A stretch of DNA of 64,000 nt, from the NCBI GenBank assembly GCA_016930075.1, contig JAFGHS010000015.1, positions 1-64,000 on the forward strand, read 5' to 3'. Of this stretch, positions 55,034 through 64,000 are shown in pieces (position 1 is the stretch's first letter; every line of letters starts with the position of its first letter). The notes under the pieces were generated by a model. The model made no database searches and was not told where the DNA came from. It was given only the letters and a program-made list of their open reading frames with translations. The position numbers were made by a program, and so were the translations under genes. This DNA comes from Deltaproteobacteria bacterium. Its GTDB lineage: Bacteria; Desulfobacterota; Syntrophia; Syntrophales; JAFGHS01.

Positions 55034-56533
55034 ATGAAGAGATTTTGGATAGGTTTGCTGTCATGCGCGCTCATTATGCTCTTCGGTACGGCGGTCTTTG
55101 CCGCCGATGCCAAATTCAGCGGCGAGTTTTATTTGAAAGGCTGGTATAATAAGAATCATTCCTTGATCGACCAGGATGCCCCTGCCGGTATCGGTCAGTC
55201 CGGCGTAGGACGGGGAGCAACGGCTTTTTACACCCAGCGATTAAGAATGGGAATGAACTTCCAGATAGCAAAGGGTCTGCGGTTCGCCACAAGATTCGAC
55301 GCCCTCGAGAGAAAATGGATGGCGGCCAGAAAGCCTGCCCCTACAGGCGGCGAGTCCCCCAGCATCACGACGACAGACTCTGAAGCGGAGAATATTGCCT
55401 GGGAAGTCGCTTATGTCAATTTCGCCACGCCCCTCGGCCTGTTCACCGTCGGCAGCGCTCCCAGCGGCGGCTGCTTCGGCACATGCTTCGGCGACGCCGT
55501 CGGTTTTACGGGCAGCGTCATTTCCTGGGCCAATGCGTTCGGCCCCCTGACCATATCGGCGTCGATGAAGAAGAACCAGGACGGCGTCTGGGCCAGGGCC
55601 ACGACGGCGACCCCAGCCCTTCCGGCAACCGGGATTGGCCAGGGAACGGATAACGACTCCGAAAGCTACACCATCGCGGGATCATACCGGTGGAAGGGCG
55701 GCGCCTTGGGCATGGCCGTTGGCGATGTCAGGGCCCGGACAGCCAACACCTACTACACCTCCATTTACGGAACCCCCGTTTACGGCCGAAAGACCGATTT
55801 GCCTTATATTACGTTGTGGGCCATGCAGAAATTCGGCAAGCTGTTTGTGGAATGGGAAGCAGGAATGATCCACTTCGGACATTATGTCAAGTACAACGAA
55901 CCGAAGGAGTCATTTTATCAGAACGTCGATCCGGACAAAGCCTGGAGCTCGTACTTGAACATCAACTACGATCTTTCACCCTTCAAGATCGGCTTCATGT
56001 TCATCCACAGCACCGGTGATGATCCCAACACAAAGGATAAACGGGAGGGCGGCTTCCGGGGAATCCTCGATCTGGACAGGAGCTTCAACCCCTGCCTCAT
56101 CCTCTGGAACGAAGACTATATGCAATGGATGAGTCCCACAGGTTCCGGCGGTGCCCAATATGGGACGATCTACGGCAATGCCACGGGAAACCCCATTTCA
56201 ACGCCCATGAATAACATGGAGTTTTTCCAGATATACGGCGACTTCAAAGCGACGCCCAAACTGACTCTGAGCGCCGCCTTCACGTACGCCTATGCGAACG
56301 AAAAGCCGACCAGTGACGCCCAGCCGGTCAATGCAACCGGTTCGAATCTGTTTTTGGACGACGAATACGGCAAAGAACTGGATCTGACGCTGAAGTATAA
56401 AATTTACGACAACCTCGAATACATGATCGGCGCCGCATACCTCTGGACGGGAGATTACTTCAAAGGCACGAACTCCAAAACGATACTTTCAAACAACTAC
56501 CTCATTACGCACAAGCTGACCCTCACCTTCTGA
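55034..56533 (+). CDS. Outer-membrane porin-like protein (paralogue 2)
   Basis: A 499-residue protein with the same plan as porin 1: signal peptide ending VFA-ADAKF, shared blocks RLRMGM, TRFDALERKWMAAR, TDSEAENIA, and the same LTHKLTLTF end. They differ most in the segments after about residue 140, where exposed loops would be; porin 2 has two nearby cysteines (GGCFGTCFG). AAGGAGG lies 6 bases before the ATG. It has its own upstream region and terminator, so the paralogues can be regulated separately, perhaps for different growth conditions. Confidence 0.82.
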   Translation: MKRFWIGLLSCALIMLFGTAVFAADAKFSGEFYLKGWYNKNHSLIDQDAPAGIGQSGVGRGATAFYTQRLRMGMNFQIAKGLRFATRFDALERKWMAARKPAPTGGESPSITTTDSEAENIAWEVAYVNFATPLGLFTVGSAPSGGCFGTCFGDAVGFTGSVISWANAFGPLTISASMKKNQDGVWARATTATPALPATGIGQGTDNDSESYTIAGSYRWKGGALGMAVGDVRARTANTYYTSIYGTPVYGRKTDLPYITLWAMQKFGKLFVEWEAGMIHFGHYVKYNEPKESFYQNVDPDKAWSSYLNINYDLSPFKIGFMFIHSTGDDPNTKDKREGGFRGILDLDRSFNPCLILWNEDYMQWMSPTGSGGAQYGTIYGNATGNPISTPMNNMEFFQIYGDFKATPKLTLSAAFTYAYANEKPTSDAQPVNATGSNLFLDDEYGKELDLTLKYKIYDNLEYMIGAAYLWTGDYFKGTNSKTILSNNYLITHKLTLTF

Positions 56534-56560
56534 GAAAACCGCCCCAAGCGTCATCTCCAT

Positions 56561-56594
56561 AAAAAAGCCCCGGCAAGTGCGCCGGGGCTTTTTC
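56561..56594. terminator. Bidirectional terminator between porin 2 and the ABC operon
   Basis: AAAGCCCCGGC and GCCGGGGCTTT pair around a short loop, with A-run before and T-run after. It serves the converging porin 2 and ABC transporter transcripts. Confidence 0.9.
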
Positions 56595-56619
56595 TCAAAA
56601 ACAGTCCATCTCCCCATTT

Positions 56620-57768
56620 TCATTCTACCCCTTCTTCCTGCACAGGAATGGCTTTCTCCGTATCGGCGTCAAAGAGATATATTTTTTTTGCATCGACACA
56701 GACGTCCAGCGGTTCCCCCGCGTCTGCATCCGCCGCCGCATCGTCCTTGACAATCATCGTTTGCTTTTTGTCAAAATCGGGGGAAACATCCAGGTAATAC
56801 AGAACATCATCGCCGAGGCTTTCCTTGAGAATGAATCGGCCCGCCATGCTCTGCATGTCTTCATCGGGCTTCAAATCATCCCGCAGTCTTTTCAGGTAAA
56901 GGTCCTTGGGCCGGATGCCGACGATGACTTCATTTTTTTTATAGCGGACGAGACGGCGTACATGACCGGGCGTTGCCATGATTCGAAGACGACCGCTCGT
57001 TAAATACAACCCGTCTTTCGACTGCTCAATGTGCATCGTTAAAAAGTTCATCGGCGGCGTCCCGATGAAGCCGGCCACGAAGCAATCTGCGGGGCGCCTC
57101 ATCAGATCGCCAGGTGTCGCATATTGCCTCAGCCTGCCGTCTTTCATGACCATGATCTTCTCTCCCATGGTGACCGCCTCCACCTGGTCGTGGGTCACAT
57201 AAACGAAGTTGGTTTTAAGCCTCCGGTGCAGTTGGGCGATCTCAATGCGGGTTTCCGCCCGCAGTTTGGCGTCCAGGTTGGACAGGGGTTCGTCGAAAAG
57301 AAACACCTTCGGCTCCCTCACCATGGCGCGGCCCAGGGCCACCCGCTGACGCTGTCCGCCCGAAAGCTCGCGGGGCATGCGCTGGAGAAGCGATTCAAGA
57401 TCGAGGCTCCGGGCAACATCAACGACGCGCCTGTCGATGACATCCTTCGGCATTTTCCGCAGTTTGAGCGGAAAGGCCATGTTGCCGTAAACGGACAGGT
57501 GCGGATAGAGGGCATAGCTTTGGAAGACCATAGCCGTTTCCCGTTTTTGCGGGGGAACAGGGTTCATAACGACGCCGTCCATGAAAAACTCCCCCTCTGT
57601 CAGATCCTCAAGCCCGGCCATCATGCGCAGAACCGTCGATTTTCCGCAGCCCGACGGCCCGACGATGACGGTAAATTCTCCATGGGGAATCGTGAAGTCG
57701 AGCCCATCGACGGCACGGACGCCTTTTCCGTAGATTTTTGCGACATGCCTGAATTGAAGATGCGCCAT
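56620..57768 (-). CDS. Sugar ABC transporter ATPase (MalK/UgpC-like)
   Basis: A 382-residue ATPase of the carbohydrate CUT1 type. Walker A is GPSGCGKST, the Q-loop is MVFQSYALYPHLSVYGNMAFPLK, the signature LSGGQRQRVALGRA and Walker B VFLFDEPLSNLDAKLR. A C-terminal TOBE-like regulatory domain (about 240-380) is present, with IVGIRPKDLYLKR. Last gene of the solute-binding protein-permease-permease-ATPase operon. Confidence 0.93.
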   Translation of the reverse strand: MAHLQFRHVAKIYGKGVRAVDGLDFTIPHGEFTVIVGPSGCGKSTVLRMMAGLEDLTEGEFFMDGVVMNPVPPQKRETAMVFQSYALYPHLSVYGNMAFPLKLRKMPKDVIDRRVVDVARSLDLESLLQRMPRELSGGQRQRVALGRAMVREPKVFLFDEPLSNLDAKLRAETRIEIAQLHRRLKTNFVYVTHDQVEAVTMGEKIMVMKDGRLRQYATPGDLMRRPADCFVAGFIGTPPMNFLTMHIEQSKDGLYLTSGRLRIMATPGHVRRLVRYKKNEVIVGIRPKDLYLKRLRDDLKPDEDMQSMAGRFILKESLGDDVLYYLDVSPDFDKKQTMIVKDDAAADADAGEPLDVCVDAKKIYLFDADTEKAIPVQEEGVE

Positions 57769-57789
57769 TCGATACTCCGTTTGTTTGGG

Positions 57790-58599
57790 TCAGCCTTTGA
57801 CCGCCCCCGATAAATAGCCCGATTGCAGGTACCGCTGAAAAAAATAGGTAAAAAAAAGAACCGGAATCGTCACAATCAGGGCATACATGGACGAGAGAAA
57901 CCAGCCGCCCCGGTTCACGTAATAGAAAACCGTCAGGGGCAGCGTCTTGTTCATGAGTGAAAGATACGCCGCATAGATGAACTCGTCCCAGGAATTGAGG
58001 AAACCGAAGATCAGACCGACCATAATGCCGGGTCTGGCCACGGGAAGGACAATCCGCCACAAGACCTGCGCCTTGGAACACCCGTCCATGCGCCCCGCTT
58101 CCTCAATATCTTTGGGCAAAGATTTAAAGGTGCCGATGAGAACCCAGGCGACCAGAGGCAAGACGCGTATCAGATGGGCCAGGACCAGGCCCGCGTCCGT
58201 ATCGAAAAGCCCCAGGCGCGCCACATTTAAGGAGATCGGCAGGGCAATGCCCACTTCGGGAAACATGCGCGTGAAAAAAATCGCCATCAGGAAAAAATAA
58301 CCGGTCCTGCCGGGAATCTTCGCCAATACATAGGCCCCGGGGGCGGCAATGAGAGTGGACAAAAAAGCCGTTGCACAGGCGACTGTAAAGGATTTTCTCA
58401 AAGCCGGCCACAGATTGCCCGACAAAAAAACGGCTTTCAGATGCTCGAAGGTAAACTCGAATGCCTGATCATTCATGAACGCTCCGGGATCGGCAAAGGC
58501 AATTTTCACCATGAGGTAAATCGGAATGCATGTAAACAGAAGGATAAGCCCCAGGGATCCGTAAAGGAAAATGGCCGGCAATATTCGGTTCGTTTTCAT
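57790..58599 (-). CDS. Sugar ABC transporter permease (MalG-like)
   Basis: A 269-residue permease from the ATG at 58599 (GGGGG 4 bases upstream). It has six hydrophobic segments and the EAA loop EAGRMDGCSKAQVLWRIVLP, and the conserved FLNSWDEFIYA found in MalG-type subunits. It lies 14 bp after the MalF-like permease and 21 bp before the ATPase gene. Confidence 0.92.
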   Translation of the reverse strand: MKTNRILPAIFLYGSLGLILLFTCIPIYLMVKIAFADPGAFMNDQAFEFTFEHLKAVFLSGNLWPALRKSFTVACATAFLSTLIAAPGAYVLAKIPGRTGYFFLMAIFFTRMFPEVGIALPISLNVARLGLFDTDAGLVLAHLIRVLPLVAWVLIGTFKSLPKDIEEAGRMDGCSKAQVLWRIVLPVARPGIMVGLIFGFLNSWDEFIYAAYLSLMNKTLPLTVFYYVNRGGWFLSSMYALIVTIPVLFFTYFFQRYLQSGYLSGAVKG

Positions 58600-58613
58600 A
58601 TTCCCCCCATTCC

Positions 58614-59495
58614 TTACGGGTAAGAGACATCCTTTGTCCCCGTCAGCGATAAATAAGCTGCAACGCAAAAAAGGATCAACAAAAGCAGAATGACCGATGC
58701 CGCCGCCGATGTATAGGGATTCAGGGCCTCATGGTACTCGGCATAGACGAATGTGCCGAGGACGGGCTCCGCCTTGCCCGCAAGGACGAGGGGCAGTTCG
58801 AATATCCGGAACGAATCGATGCCCCGAATCACAACAGCCATGGTAATGGACGGCTTCAGCAGGGGCAGTGTAATATGTCTGAAGGTCTGCCAGGGGCCGG
58901 CCCCGTCCATCCGGGCCGCTTCATAGACGTCTTCGGGAATATTTTGCAGCCCCGCCAGCAGAACCAGCATCACCAGCGGCGTCACCTTCCACATGTCTGC
59001 GACAACCACGGCAAAGAGGGTCACAAAACCGCCGCCGCCCCAGTCGACGGGCAGGGTGATCATGTTGAGCTTCATCAGCAGACTGTTGAGAAACCCGTTC
59101 GTATCGAAGATATACCGCATGTTTGCCGCGGCAACGATGGTGGGGATACCGAGAGGGAGGATGTAAAGCGACCGGATCATCCCCCGGAATTTGATCCGTT
59201 TGTTTAACTGGACGGCAACGTAAAGTCCCAGGGCAAGTTCCAGGAAAAGACCGCAAACGGCAATAAAGACGGTATTGAAAAAGGCTTTTGCAAACTGGAA
59301 ATGGCCGAAAATCAGATGATAATGATGGAATCCGAAAACAAAACCCGGGCGGCTGCCGCTTTTGTCAAAGGACATGGCAATGACCTGCATGACCGGAGCG
59401 TACGTAAAAAGAACCAGATAAAGGAAAAGGGGCAACGCCAGGGAGATTTCAAAATAGTGTTTTTTTATGAAAGAAATCGTCTTTGCCGTCTTCAT
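58614..59495 (-). CDS. Sugar ABC transporter permease (MalF-like)
   Basis: A 293-residue permease with six hydrophobic segments and the EAA loop EAARMDGAGPWQTFRHITLP. It pairs with the MalG-like subunit. The start overlaps the solute-binding protein stop by four bases. Confidence 0.92.
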   Translation of the reverse strand: MKTAKTISFIKKHYFEISLALPLFLYLVLFTYAPVMQVIAMSFDKSGSRPGFVFGFHHYHLIFGHFQFAKAFFNTVFIAVCGLFLELALGLYVAVQLNKRIKFRGMIRSLYILPLGIPTIVAAANMRYIFDTNGFLNSLLMKLNMITLPVDWGGGGFVTLFAVVVADMWKVTPLVMLVLLAGLQNIPEDVYEAARMDGAGPWQTFRHITLPLLKPSITMAVVIRGIDSFRIFELPLVLAGKAEPVLGTFVYAEYHEALNPYTSAAASVILLLLILFCVAAYLSLTGTKDVSYP

Positions 59496-60745
59496 GATGG
59501 ATGCTTTTGTGTGATGTGCTTCATTCTGGTCTGCAACGACTCGAGAATGTCGATGCTTTCGCCGTTGACGACAATCCGCAAAAAAGCTTCCTCAAAAAGC
59601 TTTTGATACTCGGACCAGTAAGGAACGTTTTTTCTGAATACGCCGTAGTGCAGGGCATCCTGAATAGCTTTGAAAGCCGGCCCGGACGACGCGTCGTTAT
59701 AAGCGTCGGACCGCACGGACGGCCATGCCAGGTCTTTGACGAAAACGGCCTGCACATCCCGGCTCAGCATGTATTCGATAAAATTCAGGGCCAGGACCTT
59801 ATTCTGCGATCCCGCCGGGATGCCGAATACATCGCCCCCGATCACATGGGCCTCCCGGACGGGTCCCGGAAAACCGTGATAAACCTCCACATCCTGTTTG
59901 CCGTACTGCTCCGTAATAATCTTGTAGCCGAACGTCCAGTTCTGCATCAGATAGACCGAATCCCGTGCAAAATAATCATTGGAGGTATCCCATTTGGCTT
60001 TCCGGCTGTCGGGCGATGCCGCTTTCCATAACCGCTGGAAGAAAAGAAATGTTTTTTTTGTGCCCCCATCGTTGAAAACAAAAGGATCGCCGCCTGCAGC
60101 GACGATATATTCATACATCTGCGTGACCGTCGGATTTCCGCCGACGCCGGTGATCAATATCCGACCGACTTTTTCCTTCTCATAAAAAAACTCGGCAATT
60201 TTCAGCCATTCATCCCACGACCGGGGCGGAGAAAGACCGTACCGGTCAAACACCGCCTTGTTGTAATAGAAGATCTGGACATTCGTCCGGAAAGGAATAA
60301 AGTAATAGGCGTCGGCGAACCGCCCGATCTCAAGAAGAGACGGATAGACTACATTCCGGTACTGTCGAACAAGATCGGACATATCCTCCACCAGGCCGTT
60401 CTTTACGAGAACAGCCAGTTCCATATTGTCCTGGGCAAACAAATCGACCTTGCTTTCACCGGCACGCTTTCCCAGCAAAAGCAGCTTCGGCAAATCCGCC
60501 GCGTCGATTTGCACCGCTTCGATCTTGCAGCCATGCTTCTCTTCAAAGGGGGGAATGACCTTCTTGCGAAAAACGTCCCATTCCGATTCCGTCAGGGAAA
60601 AAGACACTTTCAATACGGGCTGTTTGGGTTTCTTTTCGCCGCAGCCAAAGGCCATGAGGACGGCCGGAAGGATTAAAAGCATCCGGGGCATGAATCTGAA
60701 AATCCGCACGGCATCCCCTTTCCCCGCCCTTTTGAGTTTTAACAT
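59492..60745 (-). CDS. Sugar-binding lipoprotein of the ABC transporter
   Basis: A 417-residue extracellular solute-binding protein, family 1. The N-terminal signal has lipobox LMAFGC and is preceded by a basic stretch, so an internal ATG could be the true start. The body shows the family pattern: VDLFAQDNMELAVLVKNGLVED, IPFRTNVQIFYYNK, SWDEWLKIAEFF and VFGIPAGSQNK. TreT encoded just upstream hints at trehalose, maltose or related alpha-glucosides as ligand; this is inferred from context. Confidence 0.88.
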   Translation of the reverse strand: MLKLKRAGKGDAVRIFRFMPRMLLILPAVLMAFGCGEKKPKQPVLKVSFSLTESEWDVFRKKVIPPFEEKHGCKIEAVQIDAADLPKLLLLGKRAGESKVDLFAQDNMELAVLVKNGLVEDMSDLVRQYRNVVYPSLLEIGRFADAYYFIPFRTNVQIFYYNKAVFDRYGLSPPRSWDEWLKIAEFFYEKEKVGRILITGVGGNPTVTQMYEYIVAAGGDPFVFNDGGTKKTFLFFQRLWKAASPDSRKAKWDTSNDYFARDSVYLMQNWTFGYKIITEQYGKQDVEVYHGFPGPVREAHVIGGDVFGIPAGSQNKVLALNFIEYMLSRDVQAVFVKDLAWPSVRSDAYNDASSGPAFKAIQDALHYGVFRKNVPYWSEYQKLFEEAFLRIVVNGESIDILESLQTRMKHITQKHPS

Positions 60746-60771
60746 GGGACCTCTTTTCTTATCCTTACATT

Positions 60772-62010
60772 TTATACAAAAACCGAATGGCCTCTGTCCT
60801 TCAACAGGTAGAGAAACAATGTCAGATACTCCCGGATTTGGCGCGTCAGGAGAAAATTTTCCCGGACAAATTCCCTGGCCGTCTTCCCCATTTCCCGCAT
60901 CTTTGCGCGATGATGGAGCAGGTACCGGATGCGATGGGCGGCGCCTTCGGGGCTGTTGACCAGATAGCCCGTGTAATGGCTGATGACCTGGAGCCTGATG
61001 CCCCCCACATCGCCGCCGATGACGGGTTTTCCTTTCCAGAGACCCTCCGTGACCGTCAACCCGAAGCCTTCCTTGGTAGACTTCTGGATGACGATGTCCG
61101 CCAGGCGCTGTAGGGCGTTGATCTGCCGGTGGGCATCGGGCGGCAGCAGAAGGACATGAATATCCGGATCATTGTCTGCGGCTTCCATCACCTCATCGAA
61201 AATCTCTTTCCCTTCCGGATCATCCGTCGCGCCGCTGCCTGCCAGAACGAGCTGAACGGGGTTGACCCTGCGGACCATCCGGTAGGCCTCGATGACGCCT
61301 ATGGGATCTTTGAAACGATCGAACCGCGATATCTGGACAATCAGGGGCCTGGTCTGGTCCAAATTGAACTCCCGCGCAACCCCGCTGATGAATTTCTTAT
61401 CGAGAGGCATGTTCTTTTCACTTAAGGGATCGATGCTCGGGGCGATGATAAACTGCTCGTGAGGCAGGACCTGCGCGAACGAATTGAGGGAAAAGATGCC
61501 GGCATCGAATTCCTGAACGAATGGTTTGAGGGCCTTCCAGACAGGATGATGGGGCCTGCTGATATCGATATGGGCACGCCAGATCCACATGCCCCGGCGC
61601 CGCGCCATGTGCTTTAACAGCGCCGCCGGCTGGGGATCGTGGATGATAACGACATCCGCATCTCCGAGAAGGGGCGCCAGGCGTTCGATGTTATTGTTAT
61701 TGACGGCCTCATAAACATCCCAGTCCTTTTTATGCAGTGTTACAGGATAACCCTGCAAACCGTTATGGATACTTTTGGTAACGGTGAAGAAATCGCCGTT
61801 ACCCTCAATGACCTCCCATGTGGCATTGAGCCCCAGGTCGTTCATGAGGGGAACCATCCAGTTGAGGATTTCCGCAACGCCGCCGCCTTCGCGCGTGGAA
61901 TTGACGTGAACGATGCGGACGTCCTGAAGCCTTTCGCCCAGACGGCGCAGTTGATCGACAACGGGATCGCCGACAACGTCTCTGTATAAGTCAATGGAAT
62001 ATGCCGTCAT
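60772..62010 (-). CDS. treT: Trehalose synthase TreT (GT4 glycosyltransferase)
   Basis: A 412-residue GT-B glycosyltransferase. The opening VHVNSTREGGGVAEILNWMVPL and later WRAHIDIS, PSIDPLSEKN, QISRFDRFKDPIGVIEAY and the donor-site KEGFGLTVTEGLWKGKPVIGG match TreT, which reversibly joins NDP-glucose and glucose to trehalose. In Thermococcales and Thermotoga treT sits with a trehalose/maltose transporter, as here. It can make trehalose as an osmolyte or break imported trehalose to NDP-glucose. The start overlaps the DUF5752 stop by four bases. Confidence 0.88.
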   Translation of the reverse strand: MTAYSIDLYRDVVGDPVVDQLRRLGERLQDVRIVHVNSTREGGGVAEILNWMVPLMNDLGLNATWEVIEGNGDFFTVTKSIHNGLQGYPVTLHKKDWDVYEAVNNNNIERLAPLLGDADVVIIHDPQPAALLKHMARRRGMWIWRAHIDISRPHHPVWKALKPFVQEFDAGIFSLNSFAQVLPHEQFIIAPSIDPLSEKNMPLDKKFISGVAREFNLDQTRPLIVQISRFDRFKDPIGVIEAYRMVRRVNPVQLVLAGSGATDDPEGKEIFDEVMEAADNDPDIHVLLLPPDAHRQINALQRLADIVIQKSTKEGFGLTVTEGLWKGKPVIGGDVGGIRLQVISHYTGYLVNSPEGAAHRIRYLLHHRAKMREMGKTAREFVRENFLLTRQIREYLTLFLYLLKDRGHSVFV

Positions 62011-62672
62011 GCATCGCCTTTATTTTGTTGCAGAACATAAAGAAGTTCCTGTTTTAATTCCGGCAGAGAATAGAAGATAAAATCGATGGTGCGCAGAGTC
62101 TTGACGAGGGACTCCCATTCGCCGCCGAAATTCTCCATCCACAGGGAAAAATCATCCGTTAAGCCGGGCGTCCGTCTGCGCGCTTCGAGAAAATGATAAT
62201 AGATGCTGCTGTTCGTCAAAAGGGCCATGATCTCCAGCATTTCGCCGGGATGATGCATGACATGACCCGTTTCGAAGACCATCGTAATGGCTTCCTGGAA
62301 ATAAAATTCATGCCCCGGCGGAACAGACGACATGACGTACGATTCGCACAGTCTTTCATCTATGATGTCGAGCGTAAAAGCCCTCAGGTCTTCCAGCGAT
62401 TTGAATTGATACGGATCGATCATGCCCAGCCGCTCAGCCAGGACATTATCCTCCAGTTGACGCTTCACCCAGACGGCAAAATCATTGCGGAAATCCGGAT
62501 AGTCGAAGGTGGGCGCCAGGGGGGTTTCACAAAAATGATGATAGATAACGGCCGGGCGGCACAAGGCGATCCGGTCCCGCAGGTCCCTCATGTCAAAAGC
62601 AGGCGATAAGCCGCTCATTTTTGTAAGGAGGGTGCAGTCTTTAATGTAAAACGGCATGGTCCCGTCGTTCAT
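62007..62672 (-). CDS. DUF5752 family protein
   Basis: A 221-residue, mostly helical protein with no signal peptide. The sequence pattern (MPFYIKDCTLLTK, LRDRIALCRPAVIYHHF, YPDFRNDFAVWVKRQLED, LAERLGMIDPY) matches what I recall as DUF5752, a family of unknown function often found next to TreT or related glycosyltransferases. First gene of the operon leading through treT to the ABC transporter and coupled to treT by a 4-base overlap, so a role in trehalose metabolism or its control is the natural guess. Confidence 0.7.
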   Translation of the reverse strand: MNDGTMPFYIKDCTLLTKMSGLSPAFDMRDLRDRIALCRPAVIYHHFCETPLAPTFDYPDFRNDFAVWVKRQLEDNVLAERLGMIDPYQFKSLEDLRAFTLDIIDERLCESYVMSSVPPGHEFYFQEAITMVFETGHVMHHPGEMLEIMALLTNSSIYYHFLEARRRTPGLTDDFSLWMENFGGEWESLVKTLRTIDFIFYSLPELKQELLYVLQQNKGDA

Positions 62673-62906
62673 TTGATTATTCCATCCTGATGTTTTCTCA
62701 CTAAAGCATTACCGTGCGTTTTGTATACCAACTATCTTGAAATGAATCCACTATTATCGGGTTTTAAGGGGGCAGCAAATTATTTTTAATAATCAGAACA
62801 ATGCGTTACGATTCCCAAATTTGTCTTGATTTAAAAGACCGAATACGCTAAACAGCGCAAGCAGATAGAACCGTTTTGGGCGGTGTTTCATACGAAAGGA
62901 GTTTTC

Positions 62907-64000
62907 ATGGCAAAATACGAATCTAAATCTTTAAGAAATGTGGCGTTCATCGGCCACGGCGGAACAGGAAAAACCTCTTTATGCGAGTCCCTCTTGTTTG
63001 TAACCGGCAAGACGGACCGGCAAGGCAGGGTGGACGACAATTCATCCTCCATGGACTACGAACCGGAAGAACAGAAACGGCATATCTCCATCAGTTCGGC
63101 CGTCAACTTTTTCGACTGGGAAAAGCATAAAATCAATATCATTGACACGCCGGGGGATTCGAATTTCGCCTATGACACCCGAAACTGCCTGCGCGTCGTC
63201 GATGCCGCCGTTGTTGTCATCGACGCCGTCAGCGGCGTTGAATTCCAGACGGAGAAGGTGTGGGAGTACGCCGATGATTACAGTTTGCCGCGCATTGTCA
63301 TGATCAACAGGATGGATCGGGAGCGGGCGGATTTTAATAAGGCCGTCGAGAGCGTAAAAAGCCGTCTCGGCAAGAAAACAACCCCCCTGTTTTTGCCCAT
63401 CGGCAAAGAAGATTCCTTCACCGGCCTCATCGATCTGCTCAACATGAAAGCCTTGATTTTCGGAGACGCAAAAGGAACTTATAAAACCGAAGACATCCCG
63501 GCGGACATGAAAGACGCCGCCGCCGGTTATCGTGAAACGATGATCGAAGACATCGCCGAATCGGACGAAGGCTTGATGGACAAATATCTCGAAGCAGGCG
63601 AACTGACCTCTGATGAGCTGAAATCGGGCCTCAAGAAAGGCGTTGCCTCAGGCGGTCTGATCCCCGTCATCTGCGGTTCCGCATCGAGGAATATCGGCAT
63701 TATCCCCCTGGCTGAGTTGATTGTCGGCTGTCTGCCCTCCCCCGCGGACCGGGGTGTCGTTTACGGTAAAAAACCGGGAACGGATGAAGCAGAAGAGCGC
63801 CTACCGGAAGAGACGGCGCCGTTTTCCGGGCTGGTGTTTAAAACCATTGCCGATCCCTATGCAGGCAAACTGACGTTGTTCCGGGTCTATTCGGGATCGA
63901 TCATGACATCCGATGCCAATTTTTACAACATGACCCGGAAAATCAACGAACGGTTCGGCAGCATTTTCTTTTTAGAGGGTAAAACACAGAAAACGGCGGA
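62907..64000 (+). CDS. Elongation factor G-like GTPase (EF-G paralogue), cut by window edge
   Basis: The first 364 codons are present and the frame is open to the right edge. AAAGGAG lies 6 bases before the ATG. G1 is GHGGTGKT (16-23), the switch I block is RHISIS where EF-G has RGITI, G3 is DTPGD (80-84) and G4 NRMD (134-137). Canonical EF-G has DTPGH with a catalytic His; here it is Asp. These changes match the EF-G2-like paralogues seen in several phyla instead of the main translocase. The gene is alone and divergent from the trehalose operon; rpsL, rpsG and tuf are not near. Confidence 0.85.
   Translation, partial: MAKYESKSLRNVAFIGHGGTGKTSLCESLLFVTGKTDRQGRVDDNSSSMDYEPEEQKRHISISSAVNFFDWEKHKINIIDTPGDSNFAYDTRNCLRVVDAAVVVIDAVSGVEFQTEKVWEYADDYSLPRIVMINRMDRERADFNKAVESVKSRLGKKTTPLFLPIGKEDSFTGLIDLLNMKALIFGDAKGTYKTEDIPADMKDAAAGYRETMIEDIAESDEGLMDKYLEAGELTSDELKSGLKKGVASGGLIPVICGSASRNIGIIPLAELIVGCLPSPADRGVVYGKKPGTDEAEERLPEETAPFSGLVFKTIADPYAGKLTLFRVYSGSIMTSDANFYNMTRKINERFGSIFFLEGKTQKTA

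Overview
This 64 kb window is bacterial chromosome from a Gram-negative, most likely a deltaproteobacterium in the broad sense (Desulfobacterota, perhaps Syntrophales). That placement is inference. It rests on the mid-50s GC feel, outer-membrane porins and lipoproteins, a short EF-Ts, a short archaeal-type phosphatidylserine decarboxylase, an ADP-forming acyl-CoA synthetase subunit and the overall gene set. No rRNA or other decisive lineage marker is present. One tRNA gene (Pro, UGG) is found.

Layout. 1-1341 is a degraded accessory patch: the start of a Bro-N/DinD-like gene running off the left edge, a DUF559 nuclease gene bracketed by inverted palindromic repeats, the 3' remnant of a type I restriction hsdS gene, and a brnTA toxin-antitoxin pair. 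1465-2901 is an amidase. 3172-8175 is a pstC-pstA-pstB-phoU-phoR operon behind a Pho-box promoter, without pstS or phoB. 8380-15721 holds a metallophosphoesterase, an ADP-forming acyl-CoA synthetase alpha chain and a 1611-residue exonuclease-RecQ-UvrD fusion helicase. 16012-19731 holds an SH3 protein, an M48 lipoprotein protease and a CHASE2 nucleotide cyclase. 20142-23171 is an envelope module: an alanine-zipper lipoprotein ending in lysine plus two lipoprotein L,D-transpeptidases. Then come a lone receiver protein, tRNA-Pro, rdgB, rph, a cell-wall amidase, a RelA/SpoT homologue, proS, ispG and a PurF-like protein lacking its glutaminase residues.

32923-47510 is core housekeeping, all on the minus strand: coaD, rsmD, pssA, psd, tsaB, rseP, dxr, cdsA, uppS, frr, pyrH, tsf, rpsB, argJ and secA. 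Many start and stop codons overlap by one or four bases, so translational coupling is the rule. 47613-52076 carries an M23 peptidase and a two-subunit biotin-dependent carboxylase. 52773-56533 is a tandem pair of paralogous porins. 56620-62672 is a sugar ABC transporter operon ending functionally in TreT trehalose synthase and a DUF5752 protein. A divergent EF-G paralogue starts at 62907 and runs off the right edge.

Small repeats are unusually rich. Three members of one palindromic family lie at 17448, 19826 and 54707; one is split by a 141-bp MITE-like insertion with 17-bp terminal inverted repeats and a 5-bp target duplication. Three long perfect or near-perfect hairpins occupy gaps at 32851, 43637 and 44909. 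The items most worth following are the DUF559/repeat unit, the nested insertion, the triple-domain helicase, the PurF-like paralogue and the lipoprotein/L,D-transpeptidase cluster.
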